Of a DNA stretch of 64,000 bases, positions 34,692 to 42,226 are shown one piece after another (position 1 is the first letter of the stretch; every line of letters starts with the position of its first letter). Both the position numbers and the translations under genes were made by a program. Below the pieces are notes generated by a model. That model did not search any database. It was not told where the DNA came from and was given only the letters and a program-made list of their open reading frames with translations. Source of the DNA: Streptosporangiales bacterium (GTDB lineage: Bacteria; Actinomycetota; Actinomycetes; Streptosporangiales; WHST01); contig WHTA01000017.1 of assembly GCA_009379825.1 (NCBI GenBank), positions 25,083 to 89,082 of the forward strand. The letters are read 5' to 3'.

Positions 34692-36179
34692 ATGACACGA
34701 CGGGTGTCCGCACTCGACCTGGCCGCGACCGTACTGGACGCGGTCAGCCTCACCTCGTGGGACGAACCGGCGAAGACGAACACTGCCGACACCGGCTACG
34801 CGCGCGACCTGGCCACCGCCAGGGAGCGCACCGGCCTGGACGAGGCGGTGCTCACCGGCGAGGCCAGGATCCACGGCCGCCGCGTCGCCGTCGTGCTGTG
34901 CGAGTTCGGTTTCCTCGCCGGCTCGGTGGGGGTCGCGGCCGCGGAACGCATCACGGCCGCCGTGGAGCGCGCGACCAGAGAGCAGTTGCCGCTGCTCGCG
35001 TCGCCTGCGTCCGGCGGCACCCGGATGCAGGAGGGCACCCGGGCGTTCGTGCAGATGGTGAAGATCTCCGCCGCGCTCATGCAACACCGGCAGGCCGGGC
35101 TACCGTACCTCGTCTACCTCAGGCACCCGACGACCGGCGGGGTGTTCGCGTCCTGGGGTGCGCTCGGCCACGTCACCGCCGCGCAACCGGGAGCCCTCAT
35201 CGGCTTCCTCGGCCCGCGGGTGTACGAGGCGCTGTACGGCGACGAGTTCCCCGACGGCGTGCAGACCGCGGAGAACCTGCTCGGTCATGGCCTGCTCGAC
35301 GCGGTCGTGCCACCCGAGCAGCTGGCCGGCATCGCCGACCGCGCGCTGGCCGTACTGACAGAACGGCGCCGCGGCGACCGGCTACCGGCACCGCAGGACG
35401 CGGTGGCGGCCGACGCCACATCCGTCTGGGAGTCCGTCGAGCGCTCCAGGCGCGCCGACCGGCCAGGCGTGCGGGCGTTGCTGAAGCATGCCGCCACCGA
35501 CGTCACCCGGCTGCGCGGCACCGGCGAGGGCGAGCGCGAGCCCGGCCTGGTGCTCGCCCTCGCCAGGTTCGGCACGATGGCGTGCCTGGTGCTCGGCCAG
35601 GACCGCGACGACCAGCGCGCCGGCCGGCAGCTGGGACCGGCGGGGCTGCGCGCGGCCAGGCGCGGGATGCGGCTGGCCGCCGAGCTCGACCTCCCGGTCG
35701 TGACGGTCGTGGACACCGCGGGCGCGGAGTTGTCCGTACAGGCCGAGGAAGGCGGTCTGGGCGCGGAGATCGCCCGCTGCCTCGCCGACCTGGTCACGCT
35801 GCCGGTGCCGGTCGTCTGCGTGCTGCTCGGGCAGGGCGCGGGTGGCGCGGCGCTCGCGTTCCTCCCGTCCGACCGGGTGCTCGCGGCCGGGCACTCCTGG
35901 CTCGCCGCGCTGCCGCCGGAAGGCGCGTCCGCGATCGTGCACCGCACGACCGACCGCGCCCGCGAGCTCGCCGAGGCCCAGCGCATCTCGTCGGCCGACC
36001 TACTCGCTGACGGCATCGTGGACCGGATCGTGCCCGAGCTCCCCGACGCCGCCGACGAGCCGGACGCCTTCGTCACGAGAATCGCGGCAACCGTCGAGCA
36101 GGAGCTCACCACCCTGGCCGACCAGAACCGGGACGCACTACGGGCCACCCGCGCGGCCCGCTACCGCACCCTCGGCTGA
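34692..36179 (+). CDS. carboxyl transferase domain protein (fused AccD-AccA type)
   Basis: The 495-residue protein joins a beta-type half (about 1-240; PASGGTRMQEGTRAF, then GFLGPRVYEALYG) to an alpha-type half (about 270-495; GMRLAAELDLPVVTVVDTAG, then GQGAGGAALAF). It lacks the AccD zinc finger. It would transfer carboxyl to or from biotin on an acyl-CoA, but no biotin carboxylase or carrier gene is in the window. Its position suggests use of an acyl-CoA from ring cleavage, or a decarboxylase role. Confidence 0.85.
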   Translation: MTRRVSALDLAATVLDAVSLTSWDEPAKTNTADTGYARDLATARERTGLDEAVLTGEARIHGRRVAVVLCEFGFLAGSVGVAAAERITAAVERATREQLPLLASPASGGTRMQEGTRAFVQMVKISAALMQHRQAGLPYLVYLRHPTTGGVFASWGALGHVTAAQPGALIGFLGPRVYEALYGDEFPDGVQTAENLLGHGLLDAVVPPEQLAGIADRALAVLTERRRGDRLPAPQDAVAADATSVWESVERSRRADRPGVRALLKHAATDVTRLRGTGEGEREPGLVLALARFGTMACLVLGQDRDDQRAGRQLGPAGLRAARRGMRLAAELDLPVVTVVDTAGAELSVQAEEGGLGAEIARCLADLVTLPVPVVCVLLGQGAGGAALAFLPSDRVLAAGHSWLAALPPEGASAIVHRTTDRARELAEAQRISSADLLADGIVDRIVPELPDAADEPDAFVTRIAATVEQELTTLADQNRDALRATRAARYRTLG

Positions 36180-36181
36180 AG

Positions 36182-37414
36182 CTAGGTGACTGCGGCGTCC
36201 GCGCTGCGGGCGTATAGGGGGTCGTGGTGGGCGCCGGTGGCGAGCACCTCCGCGAGGACGTCCATGGCGTCCCAGACGTCGCGGTAGCTCAGGTACAGCG
36301 GGGTGAGTCCGAGACGGAGCATGTCCGGCGCGCGGAAGTCGCCGACCACGCCGCGGGCGATGAGTGCCTGGCAGAGCTCGTACGCCTGCTCGTGCCGCAG
36401 CGACACCTGTGAGCCGCGGCGATGGTGCTCGCGCGGAGTCACCACCTCGATGCCGTACGGCCGCAGCGCGTCGGCCCTGGCGATCACCAGGTCGCCGAGC
36501 GCGAGCGACTTGGTCCGCAGGTCGGCGAGATCCACGCCGTCCCAGACGTCGAGCGCGGCGTCCAGGGCGAGCATCGACAGCAGCGGCGGCGTGCCGATGC
36601 GCGCCCGCTCGATGCCGTCGGCCGGCTCGTAGTGCTGGGCGAGCCCGAACGGGTCGGCTCGGCCGGTCCATCCGGTCAGCGGCAGGTCAGCGGCCTGCTG
36701 GTGCCGCGCCGCCAGGTACAGCCACGCGGGCGCGCCCGGGCCGCCGTTGAGGTACTTGTAGCCGCACCCGACGGCGGCGTCGGCGCCCAGCGCGTCCAGG
36801 TCGAACGGCAGCGCACCGGCGACGTGGCAGAGGTCCCACACCATCAGCGCACCCGTGTCGTGCACCGCACGTGTGATCGCCTCGACGTCCCACAGCTCGC
36901 CGGTGCGGTAGTCGACGACGCTCAGCGAGACGACCGCCGTGTCGTCGTCGAGCGCCAGCTCGGCCGGCGACACCCGCTGCACGTCCAGGTCGAGCATCCG
37001 CCCGACCGCGTCGGCGAGGTACTGGTCGGTCGGGAAGTTCGCGCCGTCGGTCACCAGCACCGTCCGCTCGGGACGCAGCCTGGCAGCCGCGACCAACGCC
37101 TGGAACAGCTGCACGCTGGTGGAGTCACCGCAGATCACCTGGCCGGGTGCGGCGCCTACGAGCGCGCCGATGCGGTCACCGACCCGCTGCGGCAACGTCC
37201 ACCAACCGTTGTTGTTCCACGAACCGATCAGGTCGGTGCCCCACTGCCGGTGTACGGCGTCGGCGACCGCGTCAGGTACGGCGGTGGGCAACGCGCCGAG
37301 CGAGTTGCCGTCCAGGTACACGACACCGTCGGGCAGGGTGAACCTGTCACGGGCGAGCCGCAGCGGGTCGCGCGCGTCGAGCTCCTCGGCCTCGGCTCTG
37401 CTCTCACAGCACAC
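36182..37414 (-). CDS. kynU: kynureninase
   Basis: Kynureninase splits kynurenine into anthranilate and alanine with PLP. The 410-residue protein has YLDGNSLGALP, DLCHVAGALPFDLDALGAD and the Lys in VGCGYKYLNGGPG, as in known KynU. I choose the GTG at 37412-37414, which overlaps the tryptophan dioxygenase 3' end by 11 bases and has GCAGG upstream; no later start precedes the conserved region. It is the last gene of the 53134-36182 operon and is convergent with the carboxyltransferase gene. Confidence 0.93.
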   Translation of the reverse strand: MCCESRAEAEELDARDPLRLARDRFTLPDGVVYLDGNSLGALPTAVPDAVADAVHRQWGTDLIGSWNNNGWWTLPQRVGDRIGALVGAAPGQVICGDSTSVQLFQALVAAARLRPERTVLVTDGANFPTDQYLADAVGRMLDLDVQRVSPAELALDDDTAVVSLSVVDYRTGELWDVEAITRAVHDTGALMVWDLCHVAGALPFDLDALGADAAVGCGYKYLNGGPGAPAWLYLAARHQQAADLPLTGWTGRADPFGLAQHYEPADGIERARIGTPPLLSMLALDAALDVWDGVDLADLRTKSLALGDLVIARADALRPYGIEVVTPREHHRRGSQVSLRHEQAYELCQALIARGVVGDFRAPDMLRLGLTPLYLSYRDVWDAMDVLAEVLATGAHHDPLYARSADAAVT

Positions 37415-38585
37415 TGCGCACCTGCCACAGCTCGGGGAATGCCGGTCGGAACAACGTCGATCGCAGGTAGTCGGCACCCGTCGACCCGCCGGTGCCGAGC
37501 TTGGTGCCGATGATCCGTTCCACCATCTTCACGTGCCGGTAGCGCCACTCCTGCACGCCCTCGTCGACGTCGACGAGGGCTTCGCAGAGCTCCGCGGCCG
37601 GGTTCCGCTCGTCGGCGTACACTTCCGCGAGCACCTGCTGCACCTCGGCGTCCGGCTGCCACTCGGTGCCAGGGTCGCGGTCGAGCGCGTGCGCGGGTAC
37701 GGCGAAGCCGGCGGTCGCCAGGTAGCGCAGCAGCGAGTCGAAGACCGACCTGCGGCCGGTGGCGGCGACCAGCCGCGCGTCCATGGTGGACGGCTTGAAG
37801 TCACGGCGGCCGAGCACCGCCTCGATCTCCCTGAACTGGTTGGACTGGAAACCGCTGGCCGAGCCGAGCTGCGGCCGGAACGACGCGAACTGGCGCGGTG
37901 TCATCGTCTCCAGCACGTCGAGCTGGCCAACGACGGTCTTGAGTATCTTCGCGATCCGCCTCGTGGTGTGCAGCGCGCCCGCGCTGTCACCGTCCTCCAG
38001 CCGGCGCTGCAGCAGCGCGGCCTCGTGCAGCACCTGGGTGAACCACAGCTCGTACACCTGGTGGATGATCACGAACAGCAGCTCGTCGTGGGCGTCGGTC
38101 AACGGGGTCTGGCACGAGAGCAGCTCGTCCAGGCGCAGGTAGCTGCCGTACGTGTGCTTCCCCGCCGGCGGCGCGACGCGGCGGTCGACGAGCGAGAGCG
38201 CCTCGGCGTGATGGTGGACGATCCGCCAGCCGGTGTCGCCGTGGCGCAGCACGTCGGTGACCCGGAAGCACCGGTCGGCGATGGCCGGGTCACCGTAGTG
38301 CACCCGCAGCAGGTACTTCGCTACGGCGGCGTCGTCCCAGCCGTCCACCTTGATGCCCTCGGCGGCCACCGACTGCGGTGCCGGCCCGTCACCGGACCGC
38401 TCGGCGCGTGCGTCACGTAGCCGGTCGAGCTCGGCGAGCCCGGTCAGCAGCTGCTCGGCGTCGCTCTCCCAGACGGTGACGTCGGGGTCGAGCTGGCGGT
38501 CGAACGCCGGCCGGTCACCGAGCGCCTGGTACAGGTCCTCGATGACCTGCACGACCTCGGGATGAGCGACGGTACCCCCGTCCAT
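37404..38585 (-). CDS. tryptophan 2,3-dioxygenase with N-terminal NTF2/SnoaL-like domain
   Basis: Residues about 144-393 are a tryptophan 2,3-dioxygenase: HTYGSYLRLDELL, HDELLFVIIHQVYELWF (active-site His175), GSASGFQSNQFREIE (substrate Arg), and RYRHVKMVERIIG with the proximal heme His351, then GTGGSTGADYL. Residues about 5-132 form an extra NTF2/SnoaL-like domain (VIEDLYQALGD, then FRVTDVLRHGDTGWRIVHHH). Bacterial enzymes are normally about 280 residues. The ATG at 38585 has GAGGAGG upstream, and the frame is continuous through both domains. It would make N-formylkynurenine from tryptophan or an analogue. Confidence 0.92.
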   Translation of the reverse strand: MDGGTVAHPEVVQVIEDLYQALGDRPAFDRQLDPDVTVWESDAEQLLTGLAELDRLRDARAERSGDGPAPQSVAAEGIKVDGWDDAAVAKYLLRVHYGDPAIADRCFRVTDVLRHGDTGWRIVHHHAEALSLVDRRVAPPAGKHTYGSYLRLDELLSCQTPLTDAHDELLFVIIHQVYELWFTQVLHEAALLQRRLEDGDSAGALHTTRRIAKILKTVVGQLDVLETMTPRQFASFRPQLGSASGFQSNQFREIEAVLGRRDFKPSTMDARLVAATGRRSVFDSLLRYLATAGFAVPAHALDRDPGTEWQPDAEVQQVLAEVYADERNPAAELCEALVDVDEGVQEWRYRHVKMVERIIGTKLGTGGSTGADYLRSTLFRPAFPELWQVRSVL

Positions 38586-38596
38586 GGCATACCTCC

Positions 38597-39670
38597 TCAA
38601 GGTGACAACCGGGCGGCGAGCACCGCCGCGGTGTCCGCCCACAACTGGCTCTCCGGGGCGATCAGGGTGAAGTGGTCGCCATCTCCATGCAACGCTGTGA
38701 CGGCGTCGCCGGCAACCTCTGCGGCTGCGGCGTACCTGCGGTTCATCTCGTTCAGATCCGGGCTGTCCGCACGAGCGGTGACCACCAGCTGGTGGGCGCC
38801 GACCGGCAGCCGCAGCAGCGGCGAGGCGGACGCGTAGGTGTCGGGCAGCTCGTCGCACGTACCGCCGAGCGCGTTCGCCACCGCACCCTCGCCGAGGTCG
38901 CGGCGCTGTGCCTCGTGCAGGTCGACGACCCCGGCCTGCACGACCACCGAGGCCGGCCGCACCTGTGCGTCCGTCGTCTCGAGCAGGTCGGCGGCGGCTC
39001 GCGGCGCGAGCTGGCCACCCGCGGAGTGGCCGACGAGCGCGACCCGGCCGGCGTCCACCGGATGGGTGGCGGCGAGCTGCGCGACGTACCGCACGGCGGC
39101 GTCCACGTCGGCGACGGTGGCCGGCCAGCCGTGCCGGTCCGGTCGCCTGTACTCGACGTTCCACGCGGCGAAGCCGCGCCCGGCGAGGTCGACGGCGAGC
39201 GCGTCCATCAGGTCGAGCTGCCAGCGCGACCGCCAGTACCCGCCGTGCAGCAGCACCACCACGGGTGCGCGCGTCGGGGTGTCGGGGAGCCACAGCTCGC
39301 CGAACTGCTCCGGCTCGTCGCCGTACGCCACCCGTCGTGCCTGCCACCGGTCGTGGTGGACGAGTGTGCGTACGGCCCAGCGCACCCCGTCGACTCCCCT
39401 GCCCTGGATGTGGTGGGCCAGCCGCGGCGACAGGTCCGGTGCGCGGTGACCGAGGTCGACCCGCACTGCACCGCCGTACGGCAGCTCGGCCAGGTCGGGG
39501 GTCTCGGGCACGGTGACGAGCACTGCCCCCGTGCCTGGCGGTGACGTGCAGTCGTCCACCCAGGTGACCCGTGCGGTGACCCCGAGCCTGGCCGCTTCCG
39601 CGGCCACCAGGTCGCCCAGTGCGTCTTCGTCCACCGGCTGGCGCTGCACCAGCACGTCGAGCGCGGTCAT
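38597..39670 (-). CDS. alpha/beta hydrolase, kynurenine formamidase-like
   Basis: The 357-residue protein has an alpha/beta hydrolase from about residue 110: the oxyanion motif LLHGGYWRSRWQ, the nucleophile elbow GHSAGG and a late GDGDHFTL histidine. Arylformamidases carry the same HGG..W and GxSxGG motifs, and the gene sits just before the dioxygenase and kynureninase, so it probably hydrolyses N-formylkynurenine. About 100 N-terminal residues have no clear match to me. The ATG overlaps the LLM gene stop by 4 bases. Confidence 0.82.
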   Translation of the reverse strand: MTALDVLVQRQPVDEDALGDLVAAEAARLGVTARVTWVDDCTSPPGTGAVLVTVPETPDLAELPYGGAVRVDLGHRAPDLSPRLAHHIQGRGVDGVRWAVRTLVHHDRWQARRVAYGDEPEQFGELWLPDTPTRAPVVVLLHGGYWRSRWQLDLMDALAVDLAGRGFAAWNVEYRRPDRHGWPATVADVDAAVRYVAQLAATHPVDAGRVALVGHSAGGQLAPRAAADLLETTDAQVRPASVVVQAGVVDLHEAQRRDLGEGAVANALGGTCDELPDTYASASPLLRLPVGAHQLVVTARADSPDLNEMNRRYAAAAEVAGDAVTALHGDGDHFTLIAPESQLWADTAAVLAARLSP

Positions 39671-40683
39671 GGCCGCGTCCCGCGGCGCAGCAACGGCAGC
39701 ACCCGCCGGCCGAGCAGCTCGACTCCGCCGGCGTCGGTGAGCCCGTGCGGCGTACCGAACTCCACCCGTCTCGCGCCAGCGTCGATGAGCCGCTGTGCCT
39801 GCGCGGCCACCTGTTCCGGCGTACCGGCGAACGCGAACAGGTCCAGCACGTCGTCGGGGATGCATGCGCCGGCCCGTTCGTGGTCGCCGGCGTCGACGTG
39901 CTTGCTCACCGCGTCGAGCAGGTCGCCCGGCAGCGCGACGGTCGGGTCGAGCCCGCCGACGACGGCGAGGTACATGGCCACCTCGAGGCGGGCCTTCGCC
40001 CGCGCCGCCGCGCCGTCCTCGTCCACCACGGTCACCGCACCGACCACGACGCCGACCGCGTCGTCCGGACGCCCGGCGCGTGCGCGCCCGACCGCGATGC
40101 GCTCGGTCAACACGTCGATCACGGCAGGGTTGGCGGTGCCGCCGACCTTCACCTCGTCGGCGAGCTCGCCGGCGAGCGCGGCCGTGCGCTCGCCCCAGGT
40201 GCCGATCAGCAGCGGCGGTACGCGGTCGGGCAACGGGTAGCGCAACCGGGTGCCAGGCGCCAACCGGAAGACATCACCCTCGACGCCGGTGCCGTCGCCG
40301 CGCAACAGCGCGCGGATCACTCGCACGGCGTCACGCAGGTGCGCAACCGGTCGCCGCTGCCTGATGCCGATCGCGTCCAGCCAGGTGCCGCGCGCGAGCC
40401 CGAGGTAGGCACGGCCGTCCGAGGCGTCGTCCAGCACGGCGAGCTGGCCGGCGATCTCGTACGGGTGCATGGTGTACGGGTTCCAGCACGCCGCACCCAA
40501 CCGCACCCGCTGCGTGACCCGAGCCATCTCGAGCAGCGCGTAGATCGGCGGCTGGTACAGCAGGTCGCTGAACACGCTGAGCACGTCGAAGCCGGTGTCC
40601 TCGGCCAGCTCGGCCAGCCGTGCGTAGTCGGCGCCGCGCTTGTCCGACTGCAGGCCGAGGCCGATCTCCGCGTAGCCGCTCAT
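39667..40683 (-). CDS. LLM class flavin-dependent oxidoreductase
   Basis: The 338-residue protein begins IGLGLQSDKRGADYARLAEL and has the luciferase-like TIM-barrel pattern (LGAACWNPYTMHP, then GRAYLGLARGTW). Members use FMNH2 or F420 as hydride donor or oxygen activator. Placed between the amidohydrolase/TIGR04076 pair and the formamidase, it may oxidise or reduce the imported compound before tryptophan cleavage. 4-base overlaps on both sides. Confidence 0.88.
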   Translation of the reverse strand: MSGYAEIGLGLQSDKRGADYARLAELAEDTGFDVLSVFSDLLYQPPIYALLEMARVTQRVRLGAACWNPYTMHPYEIAGQLAVLDDASDGRAYLGLARGTWLDAIGIRQRRPVAHLRDAVRVIRALLRGDGTGVEGDVFRLAPGTRLRYPLPDRVPPLLIGTWGERTAALAGELADEVKVGGTANPAVIDVLTERIAVGRARAGRPDDAVGVVVGAVTVVDEDGAAARAKARLEVAMYLAVVGGLDPTVALPGDLLDAVSKHVDAGDHERAGACIPDDVLDLFAFAGTPEQVAAQAQRLIDAGARRVEFGTPHGLTDAGGVELLGRRVLPLLRRGTRP

Positions 40684-40994
40684 GTCAGGTCCGCGGAGTT
40701 CATCTGCCGCAGGCCGATGCGCTCGATCCGCATCACCACGCGCTCGTCCGGATCGGGGCAGCAGACCAGCGAGTCGCGTTCCAGCCAGTCGGCTGCGGGC
40801 AGCTGCCGCTGCTTCGCCGGCAACAACGGCAGCACCGACTGCAGCGCGAAGACGCAGAAGTGCTTGCCAGCCGGCAACCGCAGCTCCGCGCTGTTGACCA
40901 GCTCGAAGTAGTCACCGACCTGCAGGCCGCACACCGACCGCCCCTCGATGTGGTCGACGGTGACGCGCAGGTCGTACAGCTCCATGTCAGTCAC
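40680..40994 (-). CDS. TIGR04076 family protein of unknown function
   Basis: The 104-residue protein reads as a small TIGR04076-type domain (DLRVTVDHIEGRSVCGLQVG, then SLVCCPDPDERVVMRIER), which includes several cysteines. The GTG at 40992-40994 overlaps the amidohydrolase stop and follows GGAGGAG; an upstream open frame lies inside that gene. Function unknown, but it is locked into the operon by overlaps at both ends. Confidence 0.75.
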   Translation of the reverse strand: MTDMELYDLRVTVDHIEGRSVCGLQVGDYFELVNSAELRLPAGKHFCVFALQSVLPLLPAKQRQLPAADWLERDSLVCCPDPDERVVMRIERIGLRQMNSADLT

Positions 40995-42226
40995 GGCAGC
41001 TCCTCCCGCCTGTCGTCGCGGACGACCTCGCCGTCCTTCATCACCCATCGCAGGCTACGCAACGCCGACACGTCCTCCGTCGGGTCGGTGTCCATGGCGA
41101 TCAGGTCGGCCAGCTTGCCAGGCTCCACCGTGCCGAGCTGGTCGTCGGCACGCAACCAGCGCGCAGGGCCGATCGTCGCGGCCCGCAGGGCCGCGTACGG
41201 CGCGAGCCCGAAACCGGCCATGTGCTCAAGCTCCCGCACCACTGCGGTGGTGCCCTCGAACGGCTGGAACGGTGGCATGTCGCTGCCGAGCAGCACCTCG
41301 ACGCCGGCGGCGAGCGCGAGCTTGTAGCTCTGTGCGTGCCGCGGGCCGGCGGACAGCGACCGCCGCTGCATCCAGCTGGGTACGCCGAGCGCGTCGAGGA
41401 ACTCGCCGCACCGGGTGACCACGAGGGTGGGCACCAGCTGGGTGCCGTGCTCGGCCATCAGCGCTGCGACTTCCTCGGTCAGCTCGTAGCCGTGCTCCAC
41501 GCAGTCGAGGCCGAGACGCACCGCTTCCTCGATCACCGAAGCCGGCCCGGCGTGCGCGGTCACCTTGCGACGCCACGCGTGCGCGGTGCCGATGACCGCG
41601 GCCATCTCCTCCCGCGACAGTTGCGGGGTGTCGATCGACTCGTGCTCGCCGGCGATGCCGCCTGAGATCATCACCTTGATCAGGTCGGCGCCGGCCTTCA
41701 GCTGCGCCCGTACGCCACGCTGGAACGCCGCCGGCCCGTCGCACTCGAGCGTGTCGGTGTTGTCGTGGCCGTGCCCGCCGGTGCACACCAGCCCCCGGCC
41801 TGCGGTGTAGATGCGCGGGCCAGGCGTCCAACCCGCGTCGATCGCACGGCGCAGCGCGAAGTCGGCGTGGTCCTTCTCCGCGACGCACCTTACGGTGGTC
41901 ACGCCGCTGTGCAGGGTCTTGCGCGCCCCTGCTGCCATGTACAGCGCGAGCCCGTGCGGGTCGAGCGCACGCACGTCGTTGCCGGCGTTGCCCGGCAGCG
42001 CCAGCGAGAAGTGCGTGTGCATGTTGATCAGCCCGGCCATCAGGTAACCGCCGTCGAGGTCCACGTCGACCCGGTCAGCGGGCGCCGCCGCCCGTACCGT
42101 CGCCTCGGGCCCGCACAGCTGGATCCGGCCGTCGCTGATCCACACGGCCGCATGCGGGAGCGGCTCGTCGCCTACGCCGTCGACGAGCGTGCAGCTGTGC
42201 AACAACACGTCAGGGGACTCGCTCAC
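40991..42226 (-). CDS. metal-dependent amidohydrolase of the hydantoin/kynurenine operon
   Basis: The 411-residue TIM-barrel enzyme has His70/His72 in GLINMHTHFSLA, Lys in ADLIKVMISGGIAG, His in VTAHAGPAS and Asp in LLGSDMPPF. It is more distant from the two amidohydrolases at 12731 and 15802 than they are from each other. Lying between the HyuB genes and the LLM enzyme, it may hydrolyse the ring-opened or carbamoyl product. 4-base overlaps on both sides. Confidence 0.88.
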   Translation of the reverse strand: MSESPDVLLHSCTLVDGVGDEPLPHAAVWISDGRIQLCGPEATVRAAAPADRVDVDLDGGYLMAGLINMHTHFSLALPGNAGNDVRALDPHGLALYMAAGARKTLHSGVTTVRCVAEKDHADFALRRAIDAGWTPGPRIYTAGRGLVCTGGHGHDNTDTLECDGPAAFQRGVRAQLKAGADLIKVMISGGIAGEHESIDTPQLSREEMAAVIGTAHAWRRKVTAHAGPASVIEEAVRLGLDCVEHGYELTEEVAALMAEHGTQLVPTLVVTRCGEFLDALGVPSWMQRRSLSAGPRHAQSYKLALAAGVEVLLGSDMPPFQPFEGTTAVVRELEHMAGFGLAPYAALRAATIGPARWLRADDQLGTVEPGKLADLIAMDTDPTEDVSALRSLRWVMKDGEVVRDDRREELP

